Part shown: positions 15,348-22,149 of the stretch, one piece after another | Position numbering within the stretch: position 1 is the stretch's first letter | Layout: each line of letters begins with the position of its first letter | Source: an uncultured Chryseobacterium sp. | GTDB lineage: Bacteria > Bacteroidota > Bacteroidia > Flavobacteriales > Weeksellaceae | Assembly: GCF_936933875.1 (NCBI RefSeq) | Contig: NZ_CAKZIK010000007.1 | Coordinates: 1 to 31,226 of the forward strand | Direction of reading: 5' to 3' | DNA length: 31,226 nucleotides | The notes under the pieces: generated by a model | The model's input: only the letters and a program-made list of their open reading frames with translations | Told to the model about the DNA's origin: nothing | Databases searched by the model: none | Made by a program: the position numbers and the translations under genes

Positions 15348-17036
15348 ATGTTCGACTGGCTCAAAACACTTTTACTTCCTGTAGAAGACCCCAACATCAC
15401 TCAATCACTCATCTCTATTATGTTTGCCATAGGTGCAGGAATTTTTCTGGGAAGGCTGAAACTGGGGAAAGTAACTTTCGGAGTTTCTGCGGTGATGTTT
15501 TCGGGATTATTCCTGGGACATTTGGGTTACAGAATCGATGCTTCCATCCTGGATTTTATCAGAGATTTTGGATTGATTTTATTCGTTTATGGGATTGGTT
15601 TACAAGTTGGTCCTTCTTTCTTCTCATCTTTTAAAAGTGAAGGCTTGAAATTCAATATTCTCGCCGTATCAACGGTACTTTTGGGTGGTTTGATCACTTT
15701 TTTGCTGTTTAAATTTACAGGTCTTAGCATCGAAAACTTGGTTGGAATTATGAGTGGTTCTGTAACGAACACTCCCGGACTTGGCGCCGCGAAAAACACG
15801 ATTGAAGAACTTCACAAAGCGCTTCCAAACAAAACTTTTGACGACCCTACTATTGGTTACGCTATTACTTATCCTTTAGGAGTTTTCGGAATCATCGGTA
15901 CGATTATTTTATCAAAATTTTTATTGAAAATTCATCCCGAAACCGAGATGCGCAAATTCAGAATGAGTAAAATCAATCGCGAAGAACCTTTGATTCACAA
16001 AAAAATGCGTGTTATTAATCCCGAATATTTTGGAAAAACGCTCAATCAAGTCATTAAAGAAATCGGGCATCCGATTGTGGTTTCAAGGCTGAAACATTCC
16101 GGAGAAACTGCTGTTTTTTCTCCAACTTTGGATACACATTTGCACGATAGAGATGTTTTGATGATTGTAGGAAAAGAAGCCGAACTTGATGAGTTTATCA
16201 AAAAAGTGGGAAGACCTTCAACGGATTTATTCATCGAATCTGATTCAGATTTAACCAAGAAAAACATCTTCGTTACCAACCCGAAATCTGTTCACAAAAA
16301 ATTATCAGAACTTGACCTTTACAACACTTACGACCTGAAAGTAACGCGCGTTTTCCGTGCCGGAAAAGAAATGGTTCCAAGACCAAGTTTGGAATTGTTT
16401 TATGGTGATATTTTGCGTGTTATTGGTTCTGAAGAAGCCATTAAAGAAGCAGAACACATTATCGGTAATCAGGAGAAAAAACTCATGGAACCGGATTTCC
16501 TATCACTTTTCGGAGGTTTGCTTTTGGGTATTATTTTAGGTTCAATTCCGTTGATGATTCCCGGGCTTCCTACTCCACTGAAACTTGGTTTCGCAGCAGG
16601 TCCACTGATTGTCGCTTTACTGATTTCAAGATATGGCGGAATTTCTTTCATCCATTCTTACATCAATACTGGAGCGATTTATTTCATGAAAGATTTCGGA
16701 ATCTGTCTGTTCTTTGCGGCGGTCGGAATTCACGCTGGAGAAGGTTTCTACGAGAATTTCATCAAATTTAATGGTTGGATATTCCTGCTTTACGGATGTG
16801 CGATAACGTTTATTCCTTTAATTTTAATGGTCATTATCGGACGTTTTGTAATGAAACTGAACTTCCTTCAGTTGGCCGGAATTATGAGCGGAAGTTATAC
16901 TGACCCTGCCGCTTTATCATTCTCTACAAATTATTTGGACAGTGATATTCCGATTCAGAGTTATGCGCAGGTTTATCCGTTGGTAACGATTTTTAGGATT
17001 TTTACAGCGAGCTTGTTAATTTTACTTTTAACTTAA
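15348..17036 (+). CDS. AspT/YidE/YbjL-type putative transporter (aspartate-alanine exchanger family)
   Basis: 562-residue inner-membrane protein with the duplicated architecture of the family: about five helices in residues 1-200, two TrkA_C (RCK_C) regulatory domains at about 215-285 and 301-372, then a second membrane half from about 385 to the end. Both halves carry the family repeat (IMSGSVTNTPGLGAA near 128 and IMSGSYTDPAALSF near 518). Characterised members exchange dicarboxylic amino acids; the substrate here is unknown. Monocistronic, with its own -7 box and a bidirectional terminator shared with yajC. Confidence 0.9.
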   Translation: MFDWLKTLLLPVEDPNITQSLISIMFAIGAGIFLGRLKLGKVTFGVSAVMFSGLFLGHLGYRIDASILDFIRDFGLILFVYGIGLQVGPSFFSSFKSEGLKFNILAVSTVLLGGLITFLLFKFTGLSIENLVGIMSGSVTNTPGLGAAKNTIEELHKALPNKTFDDPTIGYAITYPLGVFGIIGTIILSKFLLKIHPETEMRKFRMSKINREEPLIHKKMRVINPEYFGKTLNQVIKEIGHPIVVSRLKHSGETAVFSPTLDTHLHDRDVLMIVGKEAELDEFIKKVGRPSTDLFIESDSDLTKKNIFVTNPKSVHKKLSELDLYNTYDLKVTRVFRAGKEMVPRPSLELFYGDILRVIGSEEAIKEAEHIIGNQEKKLMEPDFLSLFGGLLLGIILGSIPLMIPGLPTPLKLGFAAGPLIVALLISRYGGISFIHSYINTGAIYFMKDFGICLFFAAVGIHAGEGFYENFIKFNGWIFLLYGCAITFIPLILMVIIGRFVMKLNFLQLAGIMSGSYTDPAALSFSTNYLDSDIPIQSYAQVYPLVTIFRIFTASLLILLLT

Positions 17037-17043
17037 AAATAAA

Positions 17044-17092
17044 AACACCCCGTCTAAATCTACGATTTAAACACCCCTCTGAGAGAGGGGAA
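17044..17092. repeat. Tandem-hairpin repeat (CACCCCGTC...CACCCCTC...GAGGGG)
   Basis: AAATC-TAC-GATTT is followed by CCCCTCT (17074-17080), loop GAG, AGAGGGG (17084-17090). I recall a similar 'CACCCCGTC, AT-rich palindrome, CACCCCTC hairpin' arrangement between genes of other flavobacteria. It lies between the transporter stop codon and the shared terminator. Confidence 0.55.
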
Positions 17093-17094
17093 TA

Positions 17095-17124
17095 AAAAAA
17101 CCACTCGAAATTAAGTGGTTTTTT
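17095..17124. terminator. Bidirectional terminator between the transporter and yajC
   Basis: AAAAAACCACT (17095-17105) and AGTGGTTTTTT (17114-17124) form a perfect stem with an 8-nt loop and A/T tails, serving the convergent genes on both strands. Confidence 0.85.
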
Positions 17125-17141
17125 CAACTAAAGATTTAGTT

Positions 17142-17468
17142 TTATTTTGTTTCAGCAGAATTATCTGGAAATCTTTGCTGAGTAAATTCTCTAGAGATTG
17201 CAGCTTTTTCGAATTTCAGTTTTCCGGAAAGGGTTTCAATCACCACTCCGTCTTCCTGAATCTGTGCAATTCTACCGTGCATTCCGGAAGTTGTTACTAC
17301 TCTGCTTCCTACTTTTAAAGTATCCTGGAAGTTTTTTTCTTGTTTTTGTTTTTTCATTTGAGGACGAATCATCAGGAAATAAAATCCCACGAACATCGCC
17401 GCCATCATCAATAAAGTTGGCATCATCGAACCTTCCGGACCTGCTGCCTGTAAAAATATAGTAATCAT
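17142..17468 (-). CDS. yajC: Preprotein translocase subunit YajC
   Basis: Small accessory subunit of the SecDF-YajC complex that supports Sec-dependent export. The 108-residue protein has one membrane helix at about 18-36 followed by the family motif FLMIRPQMKKQKQ, then a small cytoplasmic domain (VVTTSGMHGRIAQIQEDGVVIET). It is the last gene of nusB-DUF1573-yajC, 18 bp after its neighbour. Confidence 0.96.
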   Translation of the reverse strand: MITIFLQAAGPEGSMMPTLLMMAAMFVGFYFLMIRPQMKKQKQEKNFQDTLKVGSRVVTTSGMHGRIAQIQEDGVVIETLSGKLKFEKAAISREFTQQRFPDNSAETK

Positions 17469-17486
17469 TTCTTTTTTATTTTTAGA

Positions 17487-17966
17487 TTATTTAGTCTGAA
17501 TATCTGCTGTAAAATAAATTATAATTGGTGCTTTTTCAACATTAGCGTACACTTCCGCCTGCTTGTTGACAATGCCATCAAAATTAGTAGAATCAAACTT
17601 CAAAGTAATTTGTCCAGTTTTTCCCGGTAAAATAGGCTCCTTTGTATAATCCGGCGCTGTACATCCGCAGGCCGGTTTCACAGAAGAAATAATTAAAGGA
17701 TTTTCACCGGTATTCGTCACGGTATAAATGTGCTGTACAGTTTCGCCTTTTTTAATTTTACCAAAATCGAAACGGTCTTCAGACAAAGCCAAATTCGTCA
17801 ATGGTTTGTTTTGCGCTTCTTTAATCAGGTCATCCTGCGAAACTGCTGCAGGAACTTCAACTTTTGGAGCTTCCAGCGCCGTAAGTTGGTCTGCATTTTC
17901 CGTTTTTTTACATCCTGTGAAAGCTAAAACAGCTACAACAGGCATTATTTTCATTAGATTTTTCAT
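17487..17966 (-). CDS. DUF1573 lipoprotein
   Basis: 159 residues. A lipoprotein signal ends in FTGC (C19), so it is anchored to a membrane on the periplasmic side. The rest is one DUF1573 domain, an Ig-like (ASPM/SPD-2/Hydin-type) fold: DFGKIKKGETVQHIYTVTNTG, the conserved PACGCTAPDY motif and GKTGQITLKFDS. Function unknown. It lies 8 bp after nusB, in a gene order I recall in other Bacteroidota. Confidence 0.9.
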   Translation of the reverse strand: MKNLMKIMPVVAVLAFTGCKKTENADQLTALEAPKVEVPAAVSQDDLIKEAQNKPLTNLALSEDRFDFGKIKKGETVQHIYTVTNTGENPLIISSVKPACGCTAPDYTKEPILPGKTGQITLKFDSTNFDGIVNKQAEVYANVEKAPIIIYFTADIQTK

Positions 17967-17974
17967 ATTTCTTA

Positions 17975-18880
17975 TTAATTTCTGTTCATATCCTTGGTGT
18001 ATTTATCCAGGATTCCGTTCACAAATATATTTGATTTTTCTGTAGAAAACACTTTTGAGATTTCAATATATTCATTGATAATCACTCTTGCCGGTGTTAA
18101 AGGGAAATAATCAAGTTCGGTCATTGCCGCGATGATGATAATTTTGTCTATTAAAGAAACACGGTCCAGTTCCCAGTTCACTAATCTTTCTTCCAGTTTC
18201 TTTTCAGTTTCTTCCCAATGATTTAATGAGTCTTTCAACAGTTTTCTTGCGAACTCCTCGTCATCTTTGTCTTTAATCATTTTAATTAAAGTATGACTCG
18301 GTTGATTTTCTTTCATAAAACCAATCGTCTTCTGAATCATCGAGTTCGAAATATGAAAATCATCTGCCCAACTCATTTCTTTTTCTTCCAAATGGTCGTG
18401 GAAGTCTTCGTTTTCAGCAATATATCTCAGGAAAAGTTTACCGATAAATTTTTGGTCTTCCTCAAAAGAGTAGCCTTCTTCCTGCATGAAATCCTGATAT
18501 CTTTTTCCGGCTGTCATTCTCTGGAAAGTTTTTACCAAAAGGTCGTCATGCAATTCCCACTTCAGTTCTCTGTGTTTGGACGTGAAAGAAAGACGCTCGT
18601 CATTCTCTTCAAGTTTTAAAAGAATTTGGTTGTTGATGAATTTTTGGTTGGGATTAATGTCGCTTTCTGTTTTGATGTACTTGTTCTTCCCGATTTCAAT
18701 CTGGTTCTCTGCAAGGTCTTTTAAAGCAACAAGGAAATTAAGCTGGTAAATGTAAAGGTGATAAATCTTATCGATTTCGGAGAACATATTTTTCTCCAGA
18801 ACGTCGTATTTTATTGGGTTTTGGTAATAAGAATACAGCGTTTCTACTACTTTTTCGCGGATTTGTCTTCTTCCTAACAT
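17975..18880 (-). CDS. nusB: Transcription antitermination factor NusB (long Bacteroidota form)
   Basis: RNA-binding factor that with NusE (S10) assembles the rRNA antitermination complex. E. coli NusB has about 140 residues; this protein has 301. It starts with the family-type MLGRRQIREKVVETLYSYYQ, then a long helical insert, and the recognisable NusB region is C-terminal (about 170-300: LLKDSLNHWEETEKKLEERLVNWELDRVSLIDKIII, TPARVIINEYIEISK). I start at ATG 18880. A TTG 24 nt upstream overlaps the -7 box TATCTTTG and is rejected. Heads an operon with the DUF1573 gene and yajC. Confidence 0.92.
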   Translation of the reverse strand: MLGRRQIREKVVETLYSYYQNPIKYDVLEKNMFSEIDKIYHLYIYQLNFLVALKDLAENQIEIGKNKYIKTESDINPNQKFINNQILLKLEENDERLSFTSKHRELKWELHDDLLVKTFQRMTAGKRYQDFMQEEGYSFEEDQKFIGKLFLRYIAENEDFHDHLEEKEMSWADDFHISNSMIQKTIGFMKENQPSHTLIKMIKDKDDEEFARKLLKDSLNHWEETEKKLEERLVNWELDRVSLIDKIIIIAAMTELDYFPLTPARVIINEYIEISKVFSTEKSNIFVNGILDKYTKDMNRN

Positions 18881-18901
18881 TTCAAAGAGCTTTTGTGGGT
18901 G

Positions 18902-18909
18902 CAAAGATA
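18902..18909 (-). promoter_or_regulatory. -7 box of the nusB operon (TATCTTTG)
   Basis: Minus-strand TAnnTTTG match, 21 nt before the nusB ATG. Confidence 0.6.
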
Positions 18910-18976
18910 AGAAAAAGTTTGGAAGATGGAAGTTTGAAGTCTTAATACTGTTACATCAGCTCGAAGAATTTTTACG

Positions 18977-18984
18977 TATTTTTG
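18977..18984 (+). promoter_or_regulatory. -7 box of the ABC exporter gene (TATTTTTG)
   Basis: TAnnTTTG match only 9 nt before the ATG at 18994, so the leader is at most a few bases. An upstream in-frame TTG (18982) lies within the box and is not a start. Confidence 0.55.
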
Positions 18985-18993
18985 CCAAGATTT

Positions 18994-20655
18994 ATGAAAG
19001 CACTAAAGACACTTAATCCATATTTCTGGAAGCACAAACTGTTGCTTTTCTGGGGATTTCTGTTTATCATACTCAGTAATTTTTTCAATATTTTTAAAGT
19101 TCAGTATGTTGGGAAATCTGTAGATGCCATTTCTTCGAATATGCATCTTGGTTTCAACAAAGAGGTTTTAAGCTATGTTGGAATTATTGTGGGCTCTTCA
19201 CTTTTAACGGGGTTTTTCACCTTCATGATGCGTCAAACCATTATCGTTGCCTCCAGAAGAATTGAATATGAGCTGAAAAATAAAATCTACAACCATTATC
19301 AGGAACTTTCTCTAACTGACTATAAAAAAACAACTATCGGAGATTTAATGAACCGATTGAGTGAAGATGTTGTTGCAGTGAGGATGTATCTTGGGCCAGG
19401 TGTAATGTACGTGGTTAATCTTTTCATTCTCATGATTATCACGAGTGTTTATATGTTGAAAACTGATGTTTCCATGACGTTATGGACACTTATTCCGCTG
19501 CCGATTCTTTCTTATGTGATTTACAAAGTAAGTTCCATCATCAACAGAAAATCGAAAATTATGCAGAAAAGCCAGTCTGCAATTTCGACGTTTGTACAAG
19601 ACAGTTTTTCGGGAATTCGCGTGGTGAAATTTTTCGCGAAGGAAAAATATATTGAGAAAAATTATGGTATTAAAGTAAAAGATTATCAGGATAAAACTTT
19701 GGATTTAGCAAAAACAGAAGCTTATTTCTTCACGATTATCCTTTTTGTGATTGGTCTATTAAATGTTGCCGTCCTTTTAATTGGTGGACAGAAATATTTA
19801 GCCAATGAACTCAGCGTTGGTAAAATTGCTGATTTCTTTATGTACATCAACATTCTTATTTGGCCTTTTTCTATGGTGGGTTGGGTTACATCAGTAAATC
19901 AAAGAGCGGAAGCTTCAATGTCCAGAATTAATGAATTTTTGGATATGAAATCCGATATTGTGAATACCAATCACGAAGTTTATCCAATTTATGGTGATAT
20001 TGAGTTCAGAAATGTTTCTTATACGTATCCGAATACGGGAATTAAAGCTTTAGAAAATTTAAGTTTTAAAATTAATGCCGGCCAATCTCTAGCTATTATG
20101 GGCAAAACTGGAAGTGGAAAATCTACTATTGCTCTTTTGCTTTGCCGATTAATTGACCCAACTGAAGGCGAGATTTTAATTGATGGAAAAAATCTGAAAG
20201 ACCATAATGTAGAAAACTACAGAAAATTTGTCGGTTACATTCCGCAGGAAAGTTATTTGTTTTCTGATACCATTGAAAATAATATCGGTTTCGCAATAGA
20301 CCATCCATCACACGAAAAGGTAGTAAAATTTGCGAAAAAAGCAGATGTTCATAAAAATATTGTTGAGTTTAAAGACCAGTATCAAACCATGGTTGGAGAA
20401 CGCGGTGTAATGCTTTCCGGAGGACAGAAGCAAAGAATTTGTATTGCGAGAGCTTTAATAAAAGAACCGAATATCCTTATTTTTGATGATTCTCTTTCTG
20501 CTTTGGATACTGAAACCGAAGAAAACATCCTACAAAATATCGAAAACGAAATACAGAACTGTACTTCCATCATTATTACGCACAGAGAATCCTCTGCAAA
20601 ACGTGCAGATAAAATCCTGAATCTCACAGAAATAGAAAATTCCGCTTCTGCGTAA
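18994..20655 (+). CDS. ABC exporter half-transporter (MdlA/MdlB-like) with a non-canonical Walker B
   Basis: 553-residue fusion of a six-helix type-IV exporter membrane domain (about 15-320) and an ATPase domain. Walker A is GKTGSGKST (370-378), the Q-loop PQESYLF, signature LSGGQKQR (474-481), Walker B ILIFDDSLSALD (494-505) and H-loop H530. The residue after the Walker B aspartate is D499 where active sites have glutamate. That change marks the degenerate half of heterodimeric exporters such as TM287 and BmrC, yet no partner gene is adjacent. It may pair with a subunit encoded elsewhere or be a slow homodimer. Substrate unknown (drug or lipid export is typical). Divergent from nusB. Confidence 0.9.
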   Translation: MKALKTLNPYFWKHKLLLFWGFLFIILSNFFNIFKVQYVGKSVDAISSNMHLGFNKEVLSYVGIIVGSSLLTGFFTFMMRQTIIVASRRIEYELKNKIYNHYQELSLTDYKKTTIGDLMNRLSEDVVAVRMYLGPGVMYVVNLFILMIITSVYMLKTDVSMTLWTLIPLPILSYVIYKVSSIINRKSKIMQKSQSAISTFVQDSFSGIRVVKFFAKEKYIEKNYGIKVKDYQDKTLDLAKTEAYFFTIILFVIGLLNVAVLLIGGQKYLANELSVGKIADFFMYINILIWPFSMVGWVTSVNQRAEASMSRINEFLDMKSDIVNTNHEVYPIYGDIEFRNVSYTYPNTGIKALENLSFKINAGQSLAIMGKTGSGKSTIALLLCRLIDPTEGEILIDGKNLKDHNVENYRKFVGYIPQESYLFSDTIENNIGFAIDHPSHEKVVKFAKKADVHKNIVEFKDQYQTMVGERGVMLSGGQKQRICIARALIKEPNILIFDDSLSALDTETEENILQNIENEIQNCTSIIITHRESSAKRADKILNLTEIENSASA

Positions 20656-20709
20656 AATTATGTAATCCGTACTGATATCCCGATTTTATTGACAAAATCT
20701 AAAAAAAAT

Positions 20710-20739
20710 TTTGCAGTTCGCAGAATTCTGTTATATTTG
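20710..20739 (+). promoter_or_regulatory. Complete promoter of the PUR gene (TTTG-N18-TATATTTG)
   Basis: TTTG at 20710-20713 and TATATTTG at 20732-20739 with 18 bp between fit the Bacteroidota sigma-factor consensus well. The leader is about 25-30 nt. Confidence 0.75.
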
Positions 20740-20770
20740 TTATAATAAGATTTCAAAAAAATATCGTACA

Positions 20771-21106
20771 ATGAGTGATTATAAGGAACGCCACGAGAAT
20801 GAAATTTTCACCAAGGTGTTGAAAGCAGGAAGAAGAACTTATTTCTTTGATGTGCGCGAGACCAAAGCTGGGGATTATTATCTTACTATTACAGAAAGTA
20901 AAAAAAACTTTGGAGAAAATGGAGAAGCTACTTTCGAAAAACACAAAATCTATCTTTACAAAGAGGATTTCAAAAGCTTCCAGGACATGTTTAACGAGTC
21001 TACAGATTTCATCATCAGCCAGAAAGGCGAAGATGTAATATCAGAAAAACATGATAAAGATTTTAAGAGCCGCTCTTACACTATCGATTCCGACGAAGAA
21101 GTTTAA
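20771..21106 (+). CDS. PUR-family DNA/RNA-binding protein (DUF3276)
   Basis: 111-residue protein with a single PUR repeat, matching the Bacteroidota DUF3276 family, whose Borrelia relatives bind single- and double-stranded nucleic acid. The recognisable core is EIFTKVLKAGRRTYFFDVRETKAGDYYLTITESKK, followed by KHKIYLYKEDFKSFQDMF. The acidic C-terminus SDEEV is likely disordered. I use ATG 20771; an earlier frame opening at a TTG lies inside the promoter. It has a strong promoter and terminator and is probably well expressed. Its target RNA or DNA is unknown. Confidence 0.9.
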   Translation: MSDYKERHENEIFTKVLKAGRRTYFFDVRETKAGDYYLTITESKKNFGENGEATFEKHKIYLYKEDFKSFQDMFNESTDFIISQKGEDVISEKHDKDFKSRSYTIDSDEEV

Positions 21107-21120
21107 AAATTTACATATTT

Positions 21121-21144
21121 AAAGCATCCAAAACTGGATGCTTT
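21121..21144 (+). terminator. Intrinsic terminator of the PUR gene
   Basis: AAAGCATCCA (21121-21130), loop AAAC, TGGATGCTTT (21135-21144), continuing into a T run (total T6). Confidence 0.92.
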
Positions 21145-21164
21145 TTTATTGGGTAATTGAAGGA

Positions 21165-21201
21165 CGTTTTGAGGCGGCGGCTTCGCCGCCGCCTCAAAAC
21201 G
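21165..21201. repeat. GC-rich perfect palindrome, 17-bp stem with TTC loop
   Basis: CGTTTTGAGGCGGCGGC (21165-21181), loop TTC, then the exact complement 21185-21201. It lies 20 bp after the PUR terminator. It shares the design of 8150-8180 (TTTT outer arm, GC-rich stem, GGC-TTC-GCC tip), but the stem sequence is different. Confidence 0.9.
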
Positions 21202-21219
21202 CAAACCCTTTAACACAAA

Positions 21220-21246
21220 AAAACGTACTGAAAATCAGTACGTTTT
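21220..21246 (-). terminator. Terminator of tRNA-His
   Basis: AAAACGTACTGA (21220-21231), loop AAA, TCAGTACGTTTT (21235-21246). It lies just past the tRNA 3' end on the minus strand and is followed there by a T run. Confidence 0.9.
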
Positions 21247-21252
21247 AATCAG

Positions 21253-21327
<75 letters not shown>

Positions 21328-21338
21328 GTTTGAGTGTG

Positions 21339-21369
21339 CAAATATAAGCTTTTTCAGAAAATTACAAAA
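21339..21369 (-). promoter_or_regulatory. tRNA-His promoter (TTTTG-N18-TATATTTG), overlapping the end of bshB1
   Basis: The minus-strand -33 TTTTG (21369-21365) and -7 TATATTTG (21346-21339) are 18 bp apart. The -33 element lies inside the last codons of bshB1. Confidence 0.75.
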
Positions 21370-22081
21370 TTATTCCATCAAAATTTTTAAAGGCCAGTAA
21401 TTTTTCTGTGGTGAAGCCTTCCGCATAACTAACTCCTGAAAGTCTTCCCAAATCCTGAGTTCTGTATGTAAGGCTTTCCAAGAAATCTTTCGTTGCGATT
21501 GGCGTCATTGGTTCTTTAGAATTAGGGTCGTAAAACTGCGTTTTGTAAGCGAGACAAGCTTGAAGTTTTTTTTCCATAAAGTCTGAAATATCCACCACAA
21601 AATCCGGAGTGATGTGTTTCCATTGGATGTAGTGAAAAACCTGTTTTGGTCGCCACGTTTGTTGATTTTCGCCATCAATTGAAGTTTCAATCTTCGTTAA
21701 TCCCGCAAGAAAACAGGCATCCGAAACTAATTTTGCAGCTTTTGCGTGGTCGGGATGACGGTCTTCAATCGCATTGGCTAAAACAATTGCGGGTTGATAT
21801 TTACGAATCATCTTCACAATCTTCATTTGGTACTCCTCTGAATTTTCGAGGAAGCCATCTTTCATTTTCAAATTTTCTCGGGCAGAAATTCCTAAAATTT
21901 TGGACGCTTCTGCTGCTTCTTCAGCTCTGGTTAAATTGGTTCCTCGTGTTCCCAATTCGCCCTGTGTTAAATCCACAATTGCTACTTTTTTTCCTTCGGA
22001 AATTAATTTTGCTAAAGTTCCGCCACAGCCTAATTCAACGTCGTCAGGATGAGCTCCAATGGCTAAAATATCTACTTTCAT
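21362..22081 (-). CDS. bshB1: Bacillithiol biosynthesis deacetylase BshB1
   Basis: Zinc-dependent deacetylase that removes the acetyl group from GlcNAc-malate, the second step of bacillithiol synthesis. The 239-residue LmbE/PIG-L fold protein has the metal motif AHPDDVELGCGG (H11, D13, D14) and the second part RHPDH (H109, D111, H112). YRTQDLGRLSGVSYAEGF near the C-terminus is typical of BshB1. BshA and BshC are not in the window. A -7 box ends 4 nt before the ATG. Probably cytoplasmic and involved in thiol redox balance. Confidence 0.94.
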   Translation of the reverse strand: MKVDILAIGAHPDDVELGCGGTLAKLISEGKKVAIVDLTQGELGTRGTNLTRAEEAAEASKILGISARENLKMKDGFLENSEEYQMKIVKMIRKYQPAIVLANAIEDRHPDHAKAAKLVSDACFLAGLTKIETSIDGENQQTWRPKQVFHYIQWKHITPDFVVDISDFMEKKLQACLAYKTQFYDPNSKEPMTPIATKDFLESLTYRTQDLGRLSGVSYAEGFTTEKLLAFKNFDGIIL

Positions 22082-22085
22082 ATTT

Positions 22086-22093
22086 CAAATATA
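22086..22093 (-). promoter_or_regulatory. -7 box 4 nt before the bshB1 ATG (TATATTTG)
   Basis: TATATTTG-AAAT-ATG on the minus strand. It immediately follows the T tract of the terminator at 22101-22128, so termination of one operon and initiation of the next are packed into about 45 bp. Confidence 0.6.
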
Positions 22094-22100
22094 ATAAAAA

Positions 22101-22128
22101 AACTTCCCAATTTTTCAATCGGGAAGTT
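22101..22128 (-). terminator. Terminator of the TPR-gene operon
   Basis: AACTTCCC (22101-22108) and GGGAAGTT (22121-22128) pair, with a 12-nt loop. On the minus strand it runs into a T7 tract. Confidence 0.85.
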
Positions 22129-22149
22129 CTAAAATTTTTATGTTGACTA

